Source: Oopsacas minuta
Lineage: Eukaryota; Porifera; Hexactinellida; Lyssacinosida; Leucopsacidae
Direction of reading: 5' to 3'
DNA: 64,000 nt
Assembly: GCA_024704765.1 (NCBI GenBank)
Contig: JAKMXF010000303.1
Location: forward strand, 189,266 to 253,265
Both the position numbers and the translations under genes were made by a program. The notes below the pieces were generated by a model. The model was not told the DNA's origin. It saw nothing but the letters and a program-made list of their open reading frames with translations, and did not search any database. This document shows, piece by piece, positions 45,572 to 60,500 of this stretch (position 1 is the stretch's first letter; every line of letters begins with the position of its first letter).

Positions 45572-48500
45572 GTATGATACTACATAATTATTACGTTATT
45601 ATTTGGATGAATATTGTACATTACTATTTTCTAGATTTCTCCTCCAGATATGAATACATATAGGAGAATGAGGTTGCTCAGATCCATTCAGTCAGCTGTT
45701 TCGAGATTAATTGATCCATCTCAATCTACTGACAAAAGGCGTGCTACGAGAGTTGAGTTATTATCTCAGATTCTGTCCAGTCATGCATATTCAGGTGCGT
45801 TACTACTAATACCTATAGATACAATAACTGAATATAACGATTGTTAACCGGCTAACCGAATCTAGCCCTGCCGCGCTCATTACTTAGTTTGAGTTCAGTT
45901 CTGTCACATAAACTGTTTTATTCCTCTTATATGCCAACTCCCCATTTTAACGTAGCGCACCTAGATAAAGGCCCAATAGATAATATACTGACCATGATAT
46001 CCCTATGTTGCTGGCTCTATTGTAACTTATGTCTGTATTTGATTTTAATACTGTGTGACACTCTCAGCAATTTTGTATTACTTATATAATTGTTATCGCT
46101 ATCACTAAAATACATAAATCTTCTTCATTTCTTCTTAATCTGTTTCCTCTGATTTAAGATTGAATATTTCATTATATTTATACTCTGCTAACCTTATCCC
46201 TGTATTGTTGTCAATTTTATTTTCATAGTCTGAATATATAAAGAGTAATGTATAATGTGATACTTTACATATAATTTTCCTTTTCCAATAGAAATAGGTG
46301 ATATGTTGTGCGACAAGATCTCTAATCTACTAAAACAGATTACAATGGCAGAATACAGTAAAGATTGGTTTTTCTTGTCAGTTCTTAGATATGGTAACCA
46401 ATCTACCTATCCTACCGTCATGCAGTGTCTCTCCCACTATATTGATGTTGCTATTGAGCCTATACTAGGAGGGATATTGGGGATTATTGATACGTACCAA
46501 AATCTAAGTTTACTCTTCTTAGAAAAAGAACAACAGATAAAAAAATTTTGGAAATTACTTTTTCAAGATGATAGCTTGCTTCAACTCAGCACTTTAATTG
46601 GTCCATCAATTCTTAAATCTTCAGAATCTTACTTGAATCACTCGCTAGGCATTCCAGCTTTTAATTCTAGGTTTCCATTTTTCTTCCAAGTTTACCATCA
46701 AGTTAGTAATCTCTATAACGAGTTAGTTAAGAATATTGGTGAGTTTCTGAACTTTATATACACGTATGTATGATATACAATTATGACGAATCTCTCTATT
46801 TATATATTTAGGTGAGAATGAGACTTGGAGACGATTTGATGTGTTTTTTGAGGAGACAACTATTGGCGAAGTCGTCAAGTCAATAAACAATGAAAATGGG
46901 CCGAAACCATTCTCTGTTAATTATAGATATTTAGATGACTTCATTAAAGTTAAGATATCGAACCATTATTCTCGTCACTTGTTTAAGGTATTCTGTCTAT
47001 CTACCAATATTTGTTGTTTGTTTGTTTGTTTGTTTGTCCGTTGTGAAGGAAAGGATAATTTGTGTCTAATACTAACATCACAGTTCACGGAGACCATCTT
47101 TCCCACAAATATGTTTTGACGTTGATGCACTAATTATATTCTCATCCCTTTAGGTGATCTATGTAATGCTAGCAGTAGCTACATCTAAGTATAGAAGTGA
47201 AATAAAGGAAGAAGAATGTATTCTCTCACAATCTGACATACCTAAAGTTTCCATTCCTCTTATTCATATTGCTTACGAGATAATCAGGGAAAGAATAGCA
47301 TTTGTTAAAGAGGCATTTTCTTTAGGATTCTCTCTTCCTCAAAATAGCTTAATTCATTTTGATAACTCACTCTGGAATCCTAAAACATACAGATTGATTA
47401 ATATTGACTTTGAATTGTTTGAAGCTATAATTGAGGATTGCTGGGAAAGAGTACTTGCTATTTCAAAAAATCCTGCTGCTTCAAGTGAACTCATCAACTT
47501 GGTGAAGAGATCTAGACGATTGATCGAAGAGAATCAGTTTCTCTTTTACAAAGATTTCAGGAAAGAAATTGTTCTGTTAAGGTATTTTAGTGCAGCTCTT
47601 ATAGTGATATATCCGAATGGTATGGACAGCTTGCTACGTATGTACATCTGCCCCCTTATGTCCAGCCATGCTGAATCTAGCTGTCCGATTAACACCACAA
47701 TTTGCATATTACCGTGTATGCTACTTTTGTTTAGATTTTCAAATATCTGGTATACGTCACCCGTTAGCCAGAGTTTCCGTATGGGTGGGATGGGAATAGA
47801 AATAGTATTTTTCCTTTGTGAATTCTGTAACAAATCTTATGGAAAATCCTGTGGAAATCATGCATACTTACCAATACAGAGGACTATGTTCATACTATTG
47901 CATACTATCTGATAACTAAACTACACATAACGACATCAATGTTCATTTAGACACAAATGGCATGCTGTTGATACTATTGTATTATTTGCTACTAACTTTA
48001 TGGAGAACAAAGAATTGCAAGAAATGCTCAATTCACAAAATCTGATGGGACACTCCTTAACTACACTACAAAATGTTAGGTTTATTTATATTTTTATTAT
48101 TATTCTTATTAATATTATCAGATTTGTGAGGTTTTCGTTCATACATTTAATCTTCATAATTTTTGTATCATGTTGTATTCGTATACCAAAATTCAAATTT
48201 GTATTCATCACTGGAGATATTTAGAAATTTGAAAATATTCCTGCAGTTACTGATGTCTATTTTAGATTGCATCTGAAGGGAATGAGCTCTTTTCTACTAA
48301 AACAATTGATGGTGTTTTGGTTCTGCTAGGAAATATGAATAAACAAGCTTGGTAATATAATCATTTGTATTTATGTACTAATTCCTGAACAGTTTAGGGT
48401 CATTTATTGTGAACCCACTAAAACCTGGATATGAAGTTAGCAGCACGTTTAGCAGCGAAAAGCGAGCACCACTTTGACTCTCATAACTTCATATCCCCTC

Positions 48501-51500
48501 CACAAATTATCCTGACATTTCATTCACATCATCTATATCTCGAGTGTAGCTTTCATCATTATTATTATTGTTAATACTTAGCACTAAAAACCACTAAATT
48601 TTATGAACATGATCTGTTTGTTTCATTGGTACTACAGACCATGTTCATAAAACTTAGTTTATTCGTATTATCAGTTGCTGAAATAATTCCAGTAGACTCC
48701 ACTTAACAGAGTTACTGGCTAGGTTCGATCACCAGTAAATCAGGCATTAAACCATGTAAAGAGTGTTATAGCAAGCAATTACCTTCACTCCGCTTAATCG
48801 GATCAAACTGTCCTTGTCTCGTAGTTACCCTATTACGCAGAGTCTACTGTATTCAGGAAACCATTATTTTTACTTAATAGGAAGAAGCATACTAAAGATC
48901 ATGACATGATTACTATAGGGATACCTTCAACTTGCAATAGCGATAAGTAAGTTAAGTTATTCTATTAACCAGCTGCTTTGATTGCTTTCCCTGCGCGCTT
49001 CCGTCTTCTGATGACCTTTATTCTTAGATAATCAATTTTGATTATCTTTTATCTTCCGAAAATACGGAAAACTTTGAGAGCCAAATGTATATATACACCT
49101 TAATGCCATGTAAATAAATTTCACGTTTCTCATCCGGAATTTCTTCGGAAACTGGGACAGTGGGCGCTATTTTATTTATATTTTTTATAGGCAGTTAATG
49201 TGTAAAACAATTTGACCCTTCAATTGTCATCACATTCTGTCTGGGCATAAAAATATTGAATTTTTCAACTATACAATTAGTAAAATGTGGATTGCACAAT
49301 CTGTGACAAAAGAATTATCCTTAAATTTGGAGAAAATACAAATACAAATCTCGAATCACCGTCTGTGTCTACCAAAATTTACCAAATGTATTTTAGTGGA
49401 TTATTGAAACTGTACTATTCTACAAAGATAAAAATGAATTTTACTGATCTTGTTAGACATTTAAAATGTTATAATCTAATTATACGTCCCTGTTTACCCC
49501 TATTTAACGAGTGGAAGCTAATCTCTTCGACAATTTGAAATGTTCACCAAAAGGTGTGAAAATATGATTATTCATATAATAAATCAGTGTATATCTATTA
49601 TATAATTTGTTGATGGTTTTTTTGTTTTTTGTTCGGAATTGATTTAGGGACTGGCAAGAGCTACAAACTTGAATTTTGGCAGGTGTGTGGAATGTGATAA
49701 ATCTAGGAACATCTTCTAAGATCTAAGCGAAATCTCCAAAACTCTCTGAGATAGGTGTCAAAATGTATTGACCTATCAGATTCCAGGGTTTACCAATTGT
49801 GGTAATCATATGATAGAGGCTCTAACCCAGTCTAATTAGGATACAATAGTTCCAATTGCACAACATTTTTCAAATACCAAATTGTTAAACCTGTAGCTAG
49901 GTTATGTAACCCATTACATTGAAGACTCTATTGCATATTGAATATCTTGCGCAATTACATTGTTAGATTATACAAATATGTAACTATGTTTGTTAATGTT
50001 TATATGAAGTGACCAATAAAATTACAAACTTTATTATTAATCACATTAAGTGTATAAATATAGAATTCTAAATATTCTGAATAATTAGAAAACTTAAATT
50101 TGCAAATTGGCACAAATTGACACATTTTACCTTCTTAGAGATTACAAAGCCGAATCGAAAGGTAAACTAGAAATAATCTCCTTAATTCTGCGCGTTCTTA
50201 TCCTGCGTCGGAAATTCTCGATAATGTAACCAATGAACACTCAGCAGACCTCATGAATTTTCCTGTTCCCATTGTGGGGCCAATTTGGGAGAACGAGAAA
50301 CTCTCCAGTAGCACTAAAAGTGTTATGATTAATTTGTGGTCATTGTAATGCTTAAATGAGAAATGTAAATGGTTGATATGCATATGTTCAATAATAAATA
50401 TTAAAAAATACAGTGGACACCCGCGAACACAAAGTGTTCGCTTGCCGAGCAATGCAAGTAAGCGTAGCTTGCTTGTATATTTAATAGAATGTATTGAGTA
50501 ATAGAATTGCAGTCTACAATCAATACAAATACATTATAATGCTAATTAAATTAATAATTTATGCATTTATGCCTAATAAGTTTCAAAAATCTACAAAAAT
50601 TTATTTGGTAAAATTTAATTCGGCTCAGACGGAGATTTGGAAATTTTTTTTCAAGAATTGATCGAGGAATTTAATTGAAATGCCAATGGTATAAGTATGT
50701 AACTATTTTTCTTATTGTGTATTAATTGACTAATCTAATTTAACTACTACTAGCGCTGCGGGCAAGCGAAGCGCGCTAGTAGTAGTTAGATTTAGTAGTA
50801 CAGGGAGTCCGGGAGTGCGACATTTGTGTACGAAGCTAGTGCGACATTTGTGTACAGTTCTGTATAAAATTATATGTAAATCAAATTTTGAGCATATCAG
50901 GTTGTAATAACAATCTAAGTACCTAATCGAAAGTTTTGCATATCATTATGGACTACTTGTCTATCCGATGGAATCATTTTTGAAAAATAAATGGGTTCCT
51001 CTCAATTGAATTGTTCTCTCGAACGCTCTAAATTACTCTACCACTCTATCAACCTATGAACTGATGGAGAAGCCGTTTGAAGTCCTGATAGCCATTCTTC
51101 TCCCCTTGCGAAATACACAATATTCCCTCCAACAAATATCACTTGGACTGGATGAAAATTTTGTTACCCTTGCAAAACCTAGCCTGAAAGTGGGATACAA
51201 GATCAAATTGAACTCTGGATGCGTGAAAGTAGCATTGATGAGTTGGGGGATTACCAAGAATATGGAGGGATAATAACTTGGATTGGTGATGAGTTACCAC
51301 ACTAGGCCTCTCCTTACTTACCTTAAAAGCATTGCTTTTAGATTATCTCTCTAGGACACAAATATTATAGATTTTAGTGTTACCGTATTTGGATATGATA
51401 AACAATTAGTATAATATGTTATAAGTATAAATACATTCAATTACGGATTTTAACGACAAATTTCTATTCCTGCTGCATCCAAATCACATTGGGACGACTT

Positions 51501-54500
51501 TGGGGCAACTCATACTATGTATTGCAGAATGTTATCGAGCATGTCAACAACTTCTGGCTAAATCTGTTAAATAGCACATATTATATATGTAAGCGATAAT
51601 TGAAGGAAACGCTAGATTATACAAGCCCACTACTTGCTCTAGCGGTTAAACATTTGATGTTTCAAACTTGGGACTTTTGGCTCCCTCAACTCGTGACCAA
51701 CTATCAACTACTTTGTTCCAACTTTATAGAAATAGGACAAACAGATAATCAAGATTACAGTACTACCTCGAAAAATAGTCGGGACGATTATATATTTCAA
51801 GCCCTTCTCAGAGGGTTTAAACGTTTTTCATTGGGCTAATATTTTCGAGCACCAGCAAAATCCGTACACAAACATCGTATGAGTCGCATGAGTTTGTACA
51901 CAAACGTCGCATGAGGTACTGTACACAATGTCTCCCTCCGAGTAGTTATAGTAGCCAAAACAAGCTAATATCGTACAAAATTACAAGAAGCTAATATGAT
52001 AGATATTCCCATATTTATCTTGTGTTATTTTCTCTGTTAGAATTCTGAAATGCTTTCAAATCCACGCTACCCGTTTTTTTCAACAGTTTCTGACTCAAAT
52101 ATTTTACACATCGACTACAGAAATCCCTGATGATCTGTTTTACAAATTGTTAGAATTATTTGTAACAAAGAGAGATGAGAGATTGTGTGAAATTACAAGT
52201 GATATCAATCTGTTTCAAGAAGATAGGATGCATCCTTCTCAAGGACTACGGTGTATCATACTTGGTTTAATATTTAGACGAGGGTTAGTTTTTAAGACTT
52301 TTATGAATAGTGACCATGGATGTTGCCTTGTTTGCAACAAAATTTCATGGGACAGTTACATCATGTATCAGGGCCATAGCACCCAGTCCGAATCGGTTTC
52401 TAATGTCGACCCACCCAATTCGTGCAAAACCAGTGTCTTTTTAGTCAAAGCTGTTAGTACATATATTGTGAAGTATGCACGTCGTGATAAATGCATGAAA
52501 CTTCTCAAACTGATATTAGGCATCTTGGAAAATTTTGAAAAATTCGAAGCAATCTAGCTCTGCCTTATGTCAACCTTTGTCAGCGAATTTTAATATATTA
52601 CAGTGTAAGCTGCTTAATCGGGACAGCTCGGGAGTCAATGTTTTGTCCCGATTAAGCGGCTTCCACTGTAGTCCGGTTTCGAAATTCCTGTGTTATCAAT
52701 GTATACTAGCCAGTCCGATTGTTTTTAGATCAACTTTTTATAGTCATATTCGTATAGGGCATCAAATCACAGCAAATTTTCGCTAGCAACGGAAAATATC
52801 GTTAGGAATGGATAGTTGAGGGTGGTGTTCGTTTTTGCCTGTTGCGCTACTAATCAGATCTCTGCCCTGATGCCCACGTAATGAGTCCTTACCTTACCAT
52901 TTTGATCATATTCTATTGATTTTCGTTAAAACTAGGATCTTATTCAGTGTTAATTCAAGAACAAATTCATAGATTCTTTGGCTTTGGCCTGAACTTTTGA
53001 CTTATGGCAAAAGACTTAGCATGATCCCTGTATGATCCATGAACTTTGATAAGAACCTGGCTACTTTTAGTATTGGCATGTTATGTGGCGTGAATAAGGT
53101 ATGTGCTTTTCAAGTTTGTGAATTGAACTTTGTGGACACAATCTGCCAACGGTTTTCTAAGATCCTTAATTTGCATTATAAATATTGTTCTGGTATTTTG
53201 TGTGTTCTTGTGTGAATTTGAAATTTGACAACATTATGGATACATGAAGTTACCCTAAGATTACAAGAACTGCAAATATACACAGTAGAAAACGGTTATA
53301 CGTACATTCCCAGAAAATTATATTTTCTACTCTTGTACTAATTGTAAGAAGAATATTCAGATTAGACGTACTTCGGTTAGTAGTTAGTACGTACAGATTT
53401 TGTTCCTGAGAAGTGCGTCTTATCTGAGTTATACTGTATTATTGATCCTATTGAGTTTAAAACATTTTTATGAGGCAAGCCCCAAGCCCCAGACCCCCAA
53501 ATATTCACTCCCTACGCACTCTCTGGATCTCCCTGTCCAGAGCGGTTCTAATCCCGATGATATGGCCCTGTGTTAGGTGGCTTAAATGATTCAATTGAAC
53601 TTGCGAGGTGAGTGAGGTATAATCATATTTTCAATATGTAATTATAGAATATAGAATATTGAATTAAACCTGAAATGAACCTGAAATCTCCTCAAATTCA
53701 GCTCAGGTCATCTACCACTCATGCTGTACTCCTAACAAATGGTCCCTACAAATCCTTAATACGAGTCTACGCTTTCTGTTTTCATATGTATAATTTTTAG
53801 GTATGAAAGAATCAGGAATTACCTGTCTGGGCTAATGGGTGACATTTGGCCAACAGTAGCGCTCAAAACAACAACACATAAAGATGATATGGCAATAATT
53901 GTATTGCAAAGCTTAGAGGTTTGAACAACAGTTCTCTTGTTTACCCAACGTGGCACATACATACGTATAGTATAATCACTTTCACCTAATTCAATATTTT
54001 CGTAAAATGATGTAATGATAAGGAATTTTCCAAATTATAATTCGCGATTATAACACTATACAAAACTTCTGAGATCCAAATGAATACTTAATTCTAAACA
54101 TGATTCAGACGGATAGCTAATTATCAATTCTGTGTATACCTACTAAATATTTTTGTTTAATATTTCTGTTTTCATCTTTTAGAATTTTCATTACCATCGC
54201 TTATCTGAACATTACTCTTTAGATAAAAAATTTCGTTACATTATTAATCTCCTTGAGGATGAATGCTTAGCTAACTCCATTCAAACGAAAATAGTTTCTC
54301 ACGAGTTATTAGAATCTGTGGCTATTTTAAGGGTGGCTGTTGTTTGGCTCGTTAAGTATTATTATCAATATGAATTTAAATCAAGTTATCTGAATTCCCA
54401 AGCCGAAGAGACTAGTGATAAAGTTCATAAGAATATGGAATATCAGAGTTGTTTGAAACAGTTTAAGAAGATATGTAACAAAAGTGCTGTGTATTCCAAA

Positions 54501-57500
54501 TATATGCTATCATTCTTTTTGAAATCTCTTTACTTTTATACTGGGTATGGTGATCTTGTTTCTTATTTCAGAATAGACTGGTGGCTTTATCCTGTATATT
54601 CAGATTTCACTTCTTTGGAAAATGTAAGTGATAACATTATCAATATCTTATTCTGGATAATTATAATTCATTTCAGTCATTTTTCAATCCAATAATGACT
54701 CTTTTGAGATACACAAGCACCTGCTTCAAATCAAATGTTGGACCTGTTTACAAATCATTTTGGTTTACTTCCCAATCATTTGGAGTGCTCGCACCTTCGA
54801 AATGAGTACGTAGTGACGTCTGTTCACTGTCCTGAAAATAATTTCTCTAGATATTGCATTTTGCCAAGGTCTGAACTTTTGACATTTACTTGTATTTATT
54901 TCAAAATTATGAAAAGAAGGTATCTTTCTTATAGAACACTTTTCTTGATCTGTTTTATGGATGTGATTCAAAATACAAAGAAAAGAAGAAGCAGGTTAGC
55001 GGGCTCATATAGTAACCGAAACTAACTATAATTATTTTGTATACGAGATCCTCTATACCAAGTACAATATATATTTCGGTATAATTTCTCTTATAGAAAG
55101 ATAAAAGAGTTGTCAATCAAAGCCTCTTATTCGAAATATTTAGTTCATCATGTACTCACTACATGAAAAGCTGTCAAAACCTACTACCAGACAAAAGAGC
55201 AAGCATGCGACGCAAGTCAGAAGTAATTACAAATTCATTAAATTCGTTATATTTCAGCTTAAGGGACCGCAATAATTACTCGATTTATGTGGAGTTCAAT
55301 ATGACTGATGAATTTATGTTACTTGGGCGGTTTAGGACCATATTTGTACAGTTTCAGACTTTCACTCAATCAGTTATATTGAACCCCTCTTGGGTTAGCG
55401 AGGTGATGTTGTCGAAATCCAGGGAGGTACAACAAAAATACGAGTGGTACTGACTGAATGTAATAAATTCGAGAAATATCTTAGGGATCGAACAGTTTAA
55501 TTAAGCGAAAAGCCAAGTAATACCTCTCCATTGATTCCTTATAGGGAACACTGTTCATTTATCCTACTTGGGTATAACTGAAGTTTAGTGTATTAGTTAT
55601 AATATTGATTATGTTTTGTGTGAAATTTAGATAAATACACATTTCTGTAGTTGGGGCCTAGCCTGGAGAAACTTAGTCGATCTCTCCCTGACGAATTACA
55701 AGAATTAGCTTTTGATATCCTCAAAAACAGATTCCTTAATATGTCTTGCTTTGTCTTTACTAAATATACTAACCTAAACACAATCTTCATTGCTGGTTTA
55801 CTTTGTCATATCGCTATATTTCTTTTTCATGCAAAGGATGACACATTCTTTAATCCTCTTACCTCAATCCATTACAACCCATCAGCTCTTCTAGAGACAT
55901 TCTTACCTACTATATCCACTACTATTAAGCCATTAACTGCTTCCATAACACCAATACCTGCTGAAGTGAATCAGAATGTTTCACCCTCAAAAGTGAGTTA
56001 AAGTATTTCTCAAAGGCTCGTATATCACTATATCCATTATGTACTGTATACAGTTAACATCCGGTCTGGTAGCTCAAACCCGGAAACTCTGATCGAAAAT
56101 CTAATGTTAGGGATAACGAATGTTCCAAGTAACCGGCATCCGAAATATCGAACTCAATTTCTATACAAACCGGGGAATTAACATTCTTTCGGGTTACCGA
56201 ATGTTGACTGTACTTATAATTATATATATTGGAACTGCATATGAGTTTATTTTTGTAATTGAAGACACATCCTCACTATTCTTCTCATTCCACTCCAACT
56301 CATAATACTCGATCTAAAAGAGTTTTACACGCTCTAGGGGACCCGTTAGAACGATCAGATATCCTTCCCACAGGAATAAGGTAACTATTCCATTTTGATA
56401 TTATCTAATAATCCTTTTCTATTGTCTCTACTGGTAATATTAAAAACAGGGACGTAGATAGCATTAATTATTGTTGCGGTTATAGCCTATGGGGCGGCAT
56501 TCATCACATCACCATACTTGTCTGAATGCCAATAAGCATTTCACTATAAGAACACCACTGAACATTCCTTATGAAGGAGCATGCTGTGATGTAAAAATTT
56601 TCTTACCTTCATTAGCTCATTCCACCGATTTTGTTAAGATTTCAAATTAGGGTTGTTCTAAGAACCAATCTCGGTTGCTATATACAAAGTTCGCAGCAAG
56701 CTAGATTACTAGACATCCTCCAGGAACCTATTTAGTGACCTGTATCATGAGATTCCTGGGATATTTGTATATAGCAACATAAGTTGCATGCAATTTGATT
56801 AGGATTAATTCAATGTTTCACTGATGCTTTTCTCTCTAGAAACATTTCTGCTATTTCAGTAGCTCTTCTCCGGGTTATCATACACTCTATATTTACATAC
56901 ACATTGCAAACTCTAAATAGAGAATGTCCTTCTAATATTACACAATTAGTTGAGTGTACTGAACCTCGTACTTGTTCAAAATACTTCTTCCTTCATCTAA
57001 TCCAGGATATCAGAGATGTCACCTCCATCACTAACACAACTTTTGAAGAAGCAGTGCTTATTGTTCATATTTTAATAGATCGGTTATTTACAATAATCCC
57101 GGATAAACGTATGTATTTATTTGACATTTTCTACCCATCTAGCCCCAGTGTTCCCCCTAAGCCAAGTTATGGGTCACATTTGGTCGGCCTCATGGCCTGT
57201 TTTATAGGCCGAAACCTATCTAATTGTGGCAAAGTTCCTGCTGGAGATTACGACACTTTTCAGAACATCAAATGAAATCCTTTCCATACTCTCTATTCCT
57301 TCCACAATGTTGGCAGACTTCTTTCTGAACATATATTACAACAGCACTCCTGATTTATGTTTACGTTGCGAACTTGCAGCCATCTGGAATATTCTTTTGC
57401 CATAGTTTTACGGAAGGCATTCTATAAATGAAACAAAAGAAACACTCCGTAAGGGAAATAAATTTTATAAAAATATTGTAATTACTAATTGGTCGTTTAA

Positions 57501-60500
57501 AATTAGCATTGAGTGTAGAAAAACATTCGAAAGAATATAAAAACCAGTACTCCACAGGGAAATTCACGCAAACTTTAGATTATGATTGGCTATAGGAAAT
57601 TTTGAAATATTCATTTTGATCGGCTGCAGATCCGAAATGACCGGCCGGTCAAAACGCTTAGGGGGAACACTGTCTAGCCCACTGAATTATCAGTCCTTAT
57701 GAATTTCAATAATGAAAAATCGAATATGTGTCAATGACGTCATAATTAGTATTAGTAATACAGTTGTAGATATGAGTATTTCTTGAGATTGTAACGAGAA
57801 ACAATCTGCTGACCTAAAATATTCCCGATCAGAATCATAACTGGAAGGAAGAGAGCTGCAATGTTAGGAGGGAGTCCTGGTTGCTTTGAGAGAATTAGAG
57901 ATGAGAACAAAATGATAAATGAGTAACCACTCAGTGGTGTGAAATCATTGAATGTATCGTAGAGATTTCTTGGCTCTAAAATGACCGGAGTGCGTTTCTA
58001 GATAATATAGAAGCATATGATTCCACCCCAACAGGTAGCATACTATAGCAGTGATAGCACTTATAACAAAACCAATTGCGGGATTGGTATTCCTGATGAT
58101 GTAATATGCATTATTCTCATTAACATATACTCTCTCATAATATTAGTTGTAAACAAAGAAAAGATATTTCAATATTCTCTTGCTCGACTTCTTGGATACA
58201 AAGATGAATAAAGAAGGTGTGTATAATTTGTATTTGATTACTATACGAAGTCATTAATACAAAGTTATTGCAATTAATTATCAAATTTAGCTTAAGAGTC
58301 TATATTAAATACAAATTGTACTTCACAACAATAACATGAGAGAATTTCCTATTCTATTCCTAGCTCTGACTTGTTATATTGGTGTTCTGCTCATTGGATT
58401 TGAGGGAGGTTATGTCTCTCCTACAGCTAGCTCTCTCTCATGCAATACACCCTCTTAACAATGAATATTCTACCCATTTTTGCTGGATTAATATTCCTAG
58501 GTTCCTTAGTAATGCTGCCTATACTGAGTTTCGCATCTCAGACAATCAACATTAAGGCCCTGCTGATAGTGTTATCAGTACCCGGTTGTATAGGTTGGTT
58601 CACAGCTGTTTTAAGCAATGACGTGTATACAATAATGTTAGGAAGATTCCTGTTGGGTATACAGTCTTCTATTCTGTTCCTTACTAGTGTTTACCTTGGA
58701 GAGTGTTCTCCACTTAACAGAGGTAGATTCTATTGTAGTGGAGTAGCTCTGTCTATGCGATTCGGTACAGTTCTGATATATGCACTTGGCATATGGGTGT
58801 CATTTCGTTGGCTGGCAATGACGGCTATCATCCTGGAATTTATCTTTGTATGTATGCTGTTGTTAAACCCTGTATCAGCAACTGGTTGGTGCAACAAGGA
58901 TTGGTGGACAGAACCAAGAAATCTCTACTCTATATCAACGGAAATTCTTTCGATTCTGATAGCGAAATTCAATATGAAACACAACATTAGGAAACTAACT
59001 ATAAGAGGGAAAATAGCTCAATTATATCTAAATGGAGAGTAGTTAAACCTATTCTCATCATTTCTACGCTCAATATGTTCATACCACTGAGTGGTTACTC
59101 ATTTATCATTTCGTTCTCATCTCTAATTCTTTCAAAGCAACGAGGACTCCTTCCTAACATTGCAGCTCTCTTCCTTCCAGTTATGATTCTGTTTAGGAAT
59201 ATTTTAGGTCAGCAGATTGTTTCTCGTTACAATCTTAGGAAAATACTCATATCTACAACTGTATTCTCATATTATCTCATTTATCAATGACAATATACTT
59301 TACAATAGCTGAGTACATAATGCATTATTCTGTCAATGATGATGGCAGTTCTTTCTGTTATACCTTTAGTTTCTGGCCTATCCTCAACATAGCACTTATG
59401 GTATTAGTTTTCGTAAGGGACTAGATTCTGTTATTTATACACTAGTTGATGAGGCATTTGACTGTAACACAGAGAACTCTCAGTCTGCATTTTACACACA
59501 GTAGGAACAGTTATAGCAATTGTAGTGATAATACTATTCCAATATATATTCACTGATTTGGGAGAAACGCTTATATTTGGTTTATTCTCTATATTCGTTA
59601 TTTCTGCTTTTCCTTTCGAATACTATATGATTAATCATTGTTGTTACAGTCAAATGCCTCTCACCAACTAGTGCAGCGGTTCACAATCTGGGGTCCACAG
59701 GATCTATAGCAGTCAATGGGAGGGGGTTCACAGAAAGTGTTGAAATTGGTATATGGGGTCCACGGGTGAAAAAGGTTGGGAACCGCTTGTAGGGGTTCGT
59801 TTGGGGGGAACCTCCACAAAATATCCAATTGTGATAAAACGTCTGGGGAGGCTCTCAAATTTAGGGGGGTGGCCCCCGAAATTTGACATTTGTGTAATTT
59901 TATTGGCCCCACTAATTTGTCTCCACATACTGTGTAAAATGGGGGGGGGCTCCCCAGATTTTGTTACCCCTTGGAAAGAGCACTATAGAGGCCTTTCAGA
60001 CGTTGCTTGACGCTACAGAGTAAATTTTTGTTGTTCTTTAGCTTTACACACTTAAAGTAACAGCTTTCAAAATATTTTCAAAAACATTGATCTAACGGCA
60101 ATGATAGAGTAATCGGGACGCTAATTTCGGATATGATATTGTAAATAACATGTGACGAATATTGTTGTACATATTACAAAAATCAAGAGTTCTGTTCCCC
60201 TCCCGAGGGTCGAAGGCCCAAGCGCGAACACAAAGGGTTCGCCCACTCGCGTAGCTCGAGCAAACAAAGCGCACTAGTAGTCTACTAATATATTTAGATA
60301 AAGTACAACACTACAAAGACTTGATTTAATAAGTTGTTAATGTATCTGAACTGTGGAAAATAATAATAATAAGATATAATGCTATGAAGAATTAGCTAAA
60401 ACTCCAGGTTCATGTGATCTAACGAATCACCTAAGAAGTAACCGATTAACTACAATATGTAAGCGACACTCGCTAGGTGGATCCACGATTCATTTGTTTT

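Noticed and set aside
47620..47641. An extra frame break between the exons ending near 47641 and starting at 47951
   Set aside because: Using the GTACAT donor after 47641 restores the phase (reading LLRIHKWHAV), so no break is needed.
51054..51273. Overlapping open frames of about 67-69 codons on both strands
   Set aside because: No domain, no splice context and no similarity to RNF213 text; treated as chance or an old repeat.
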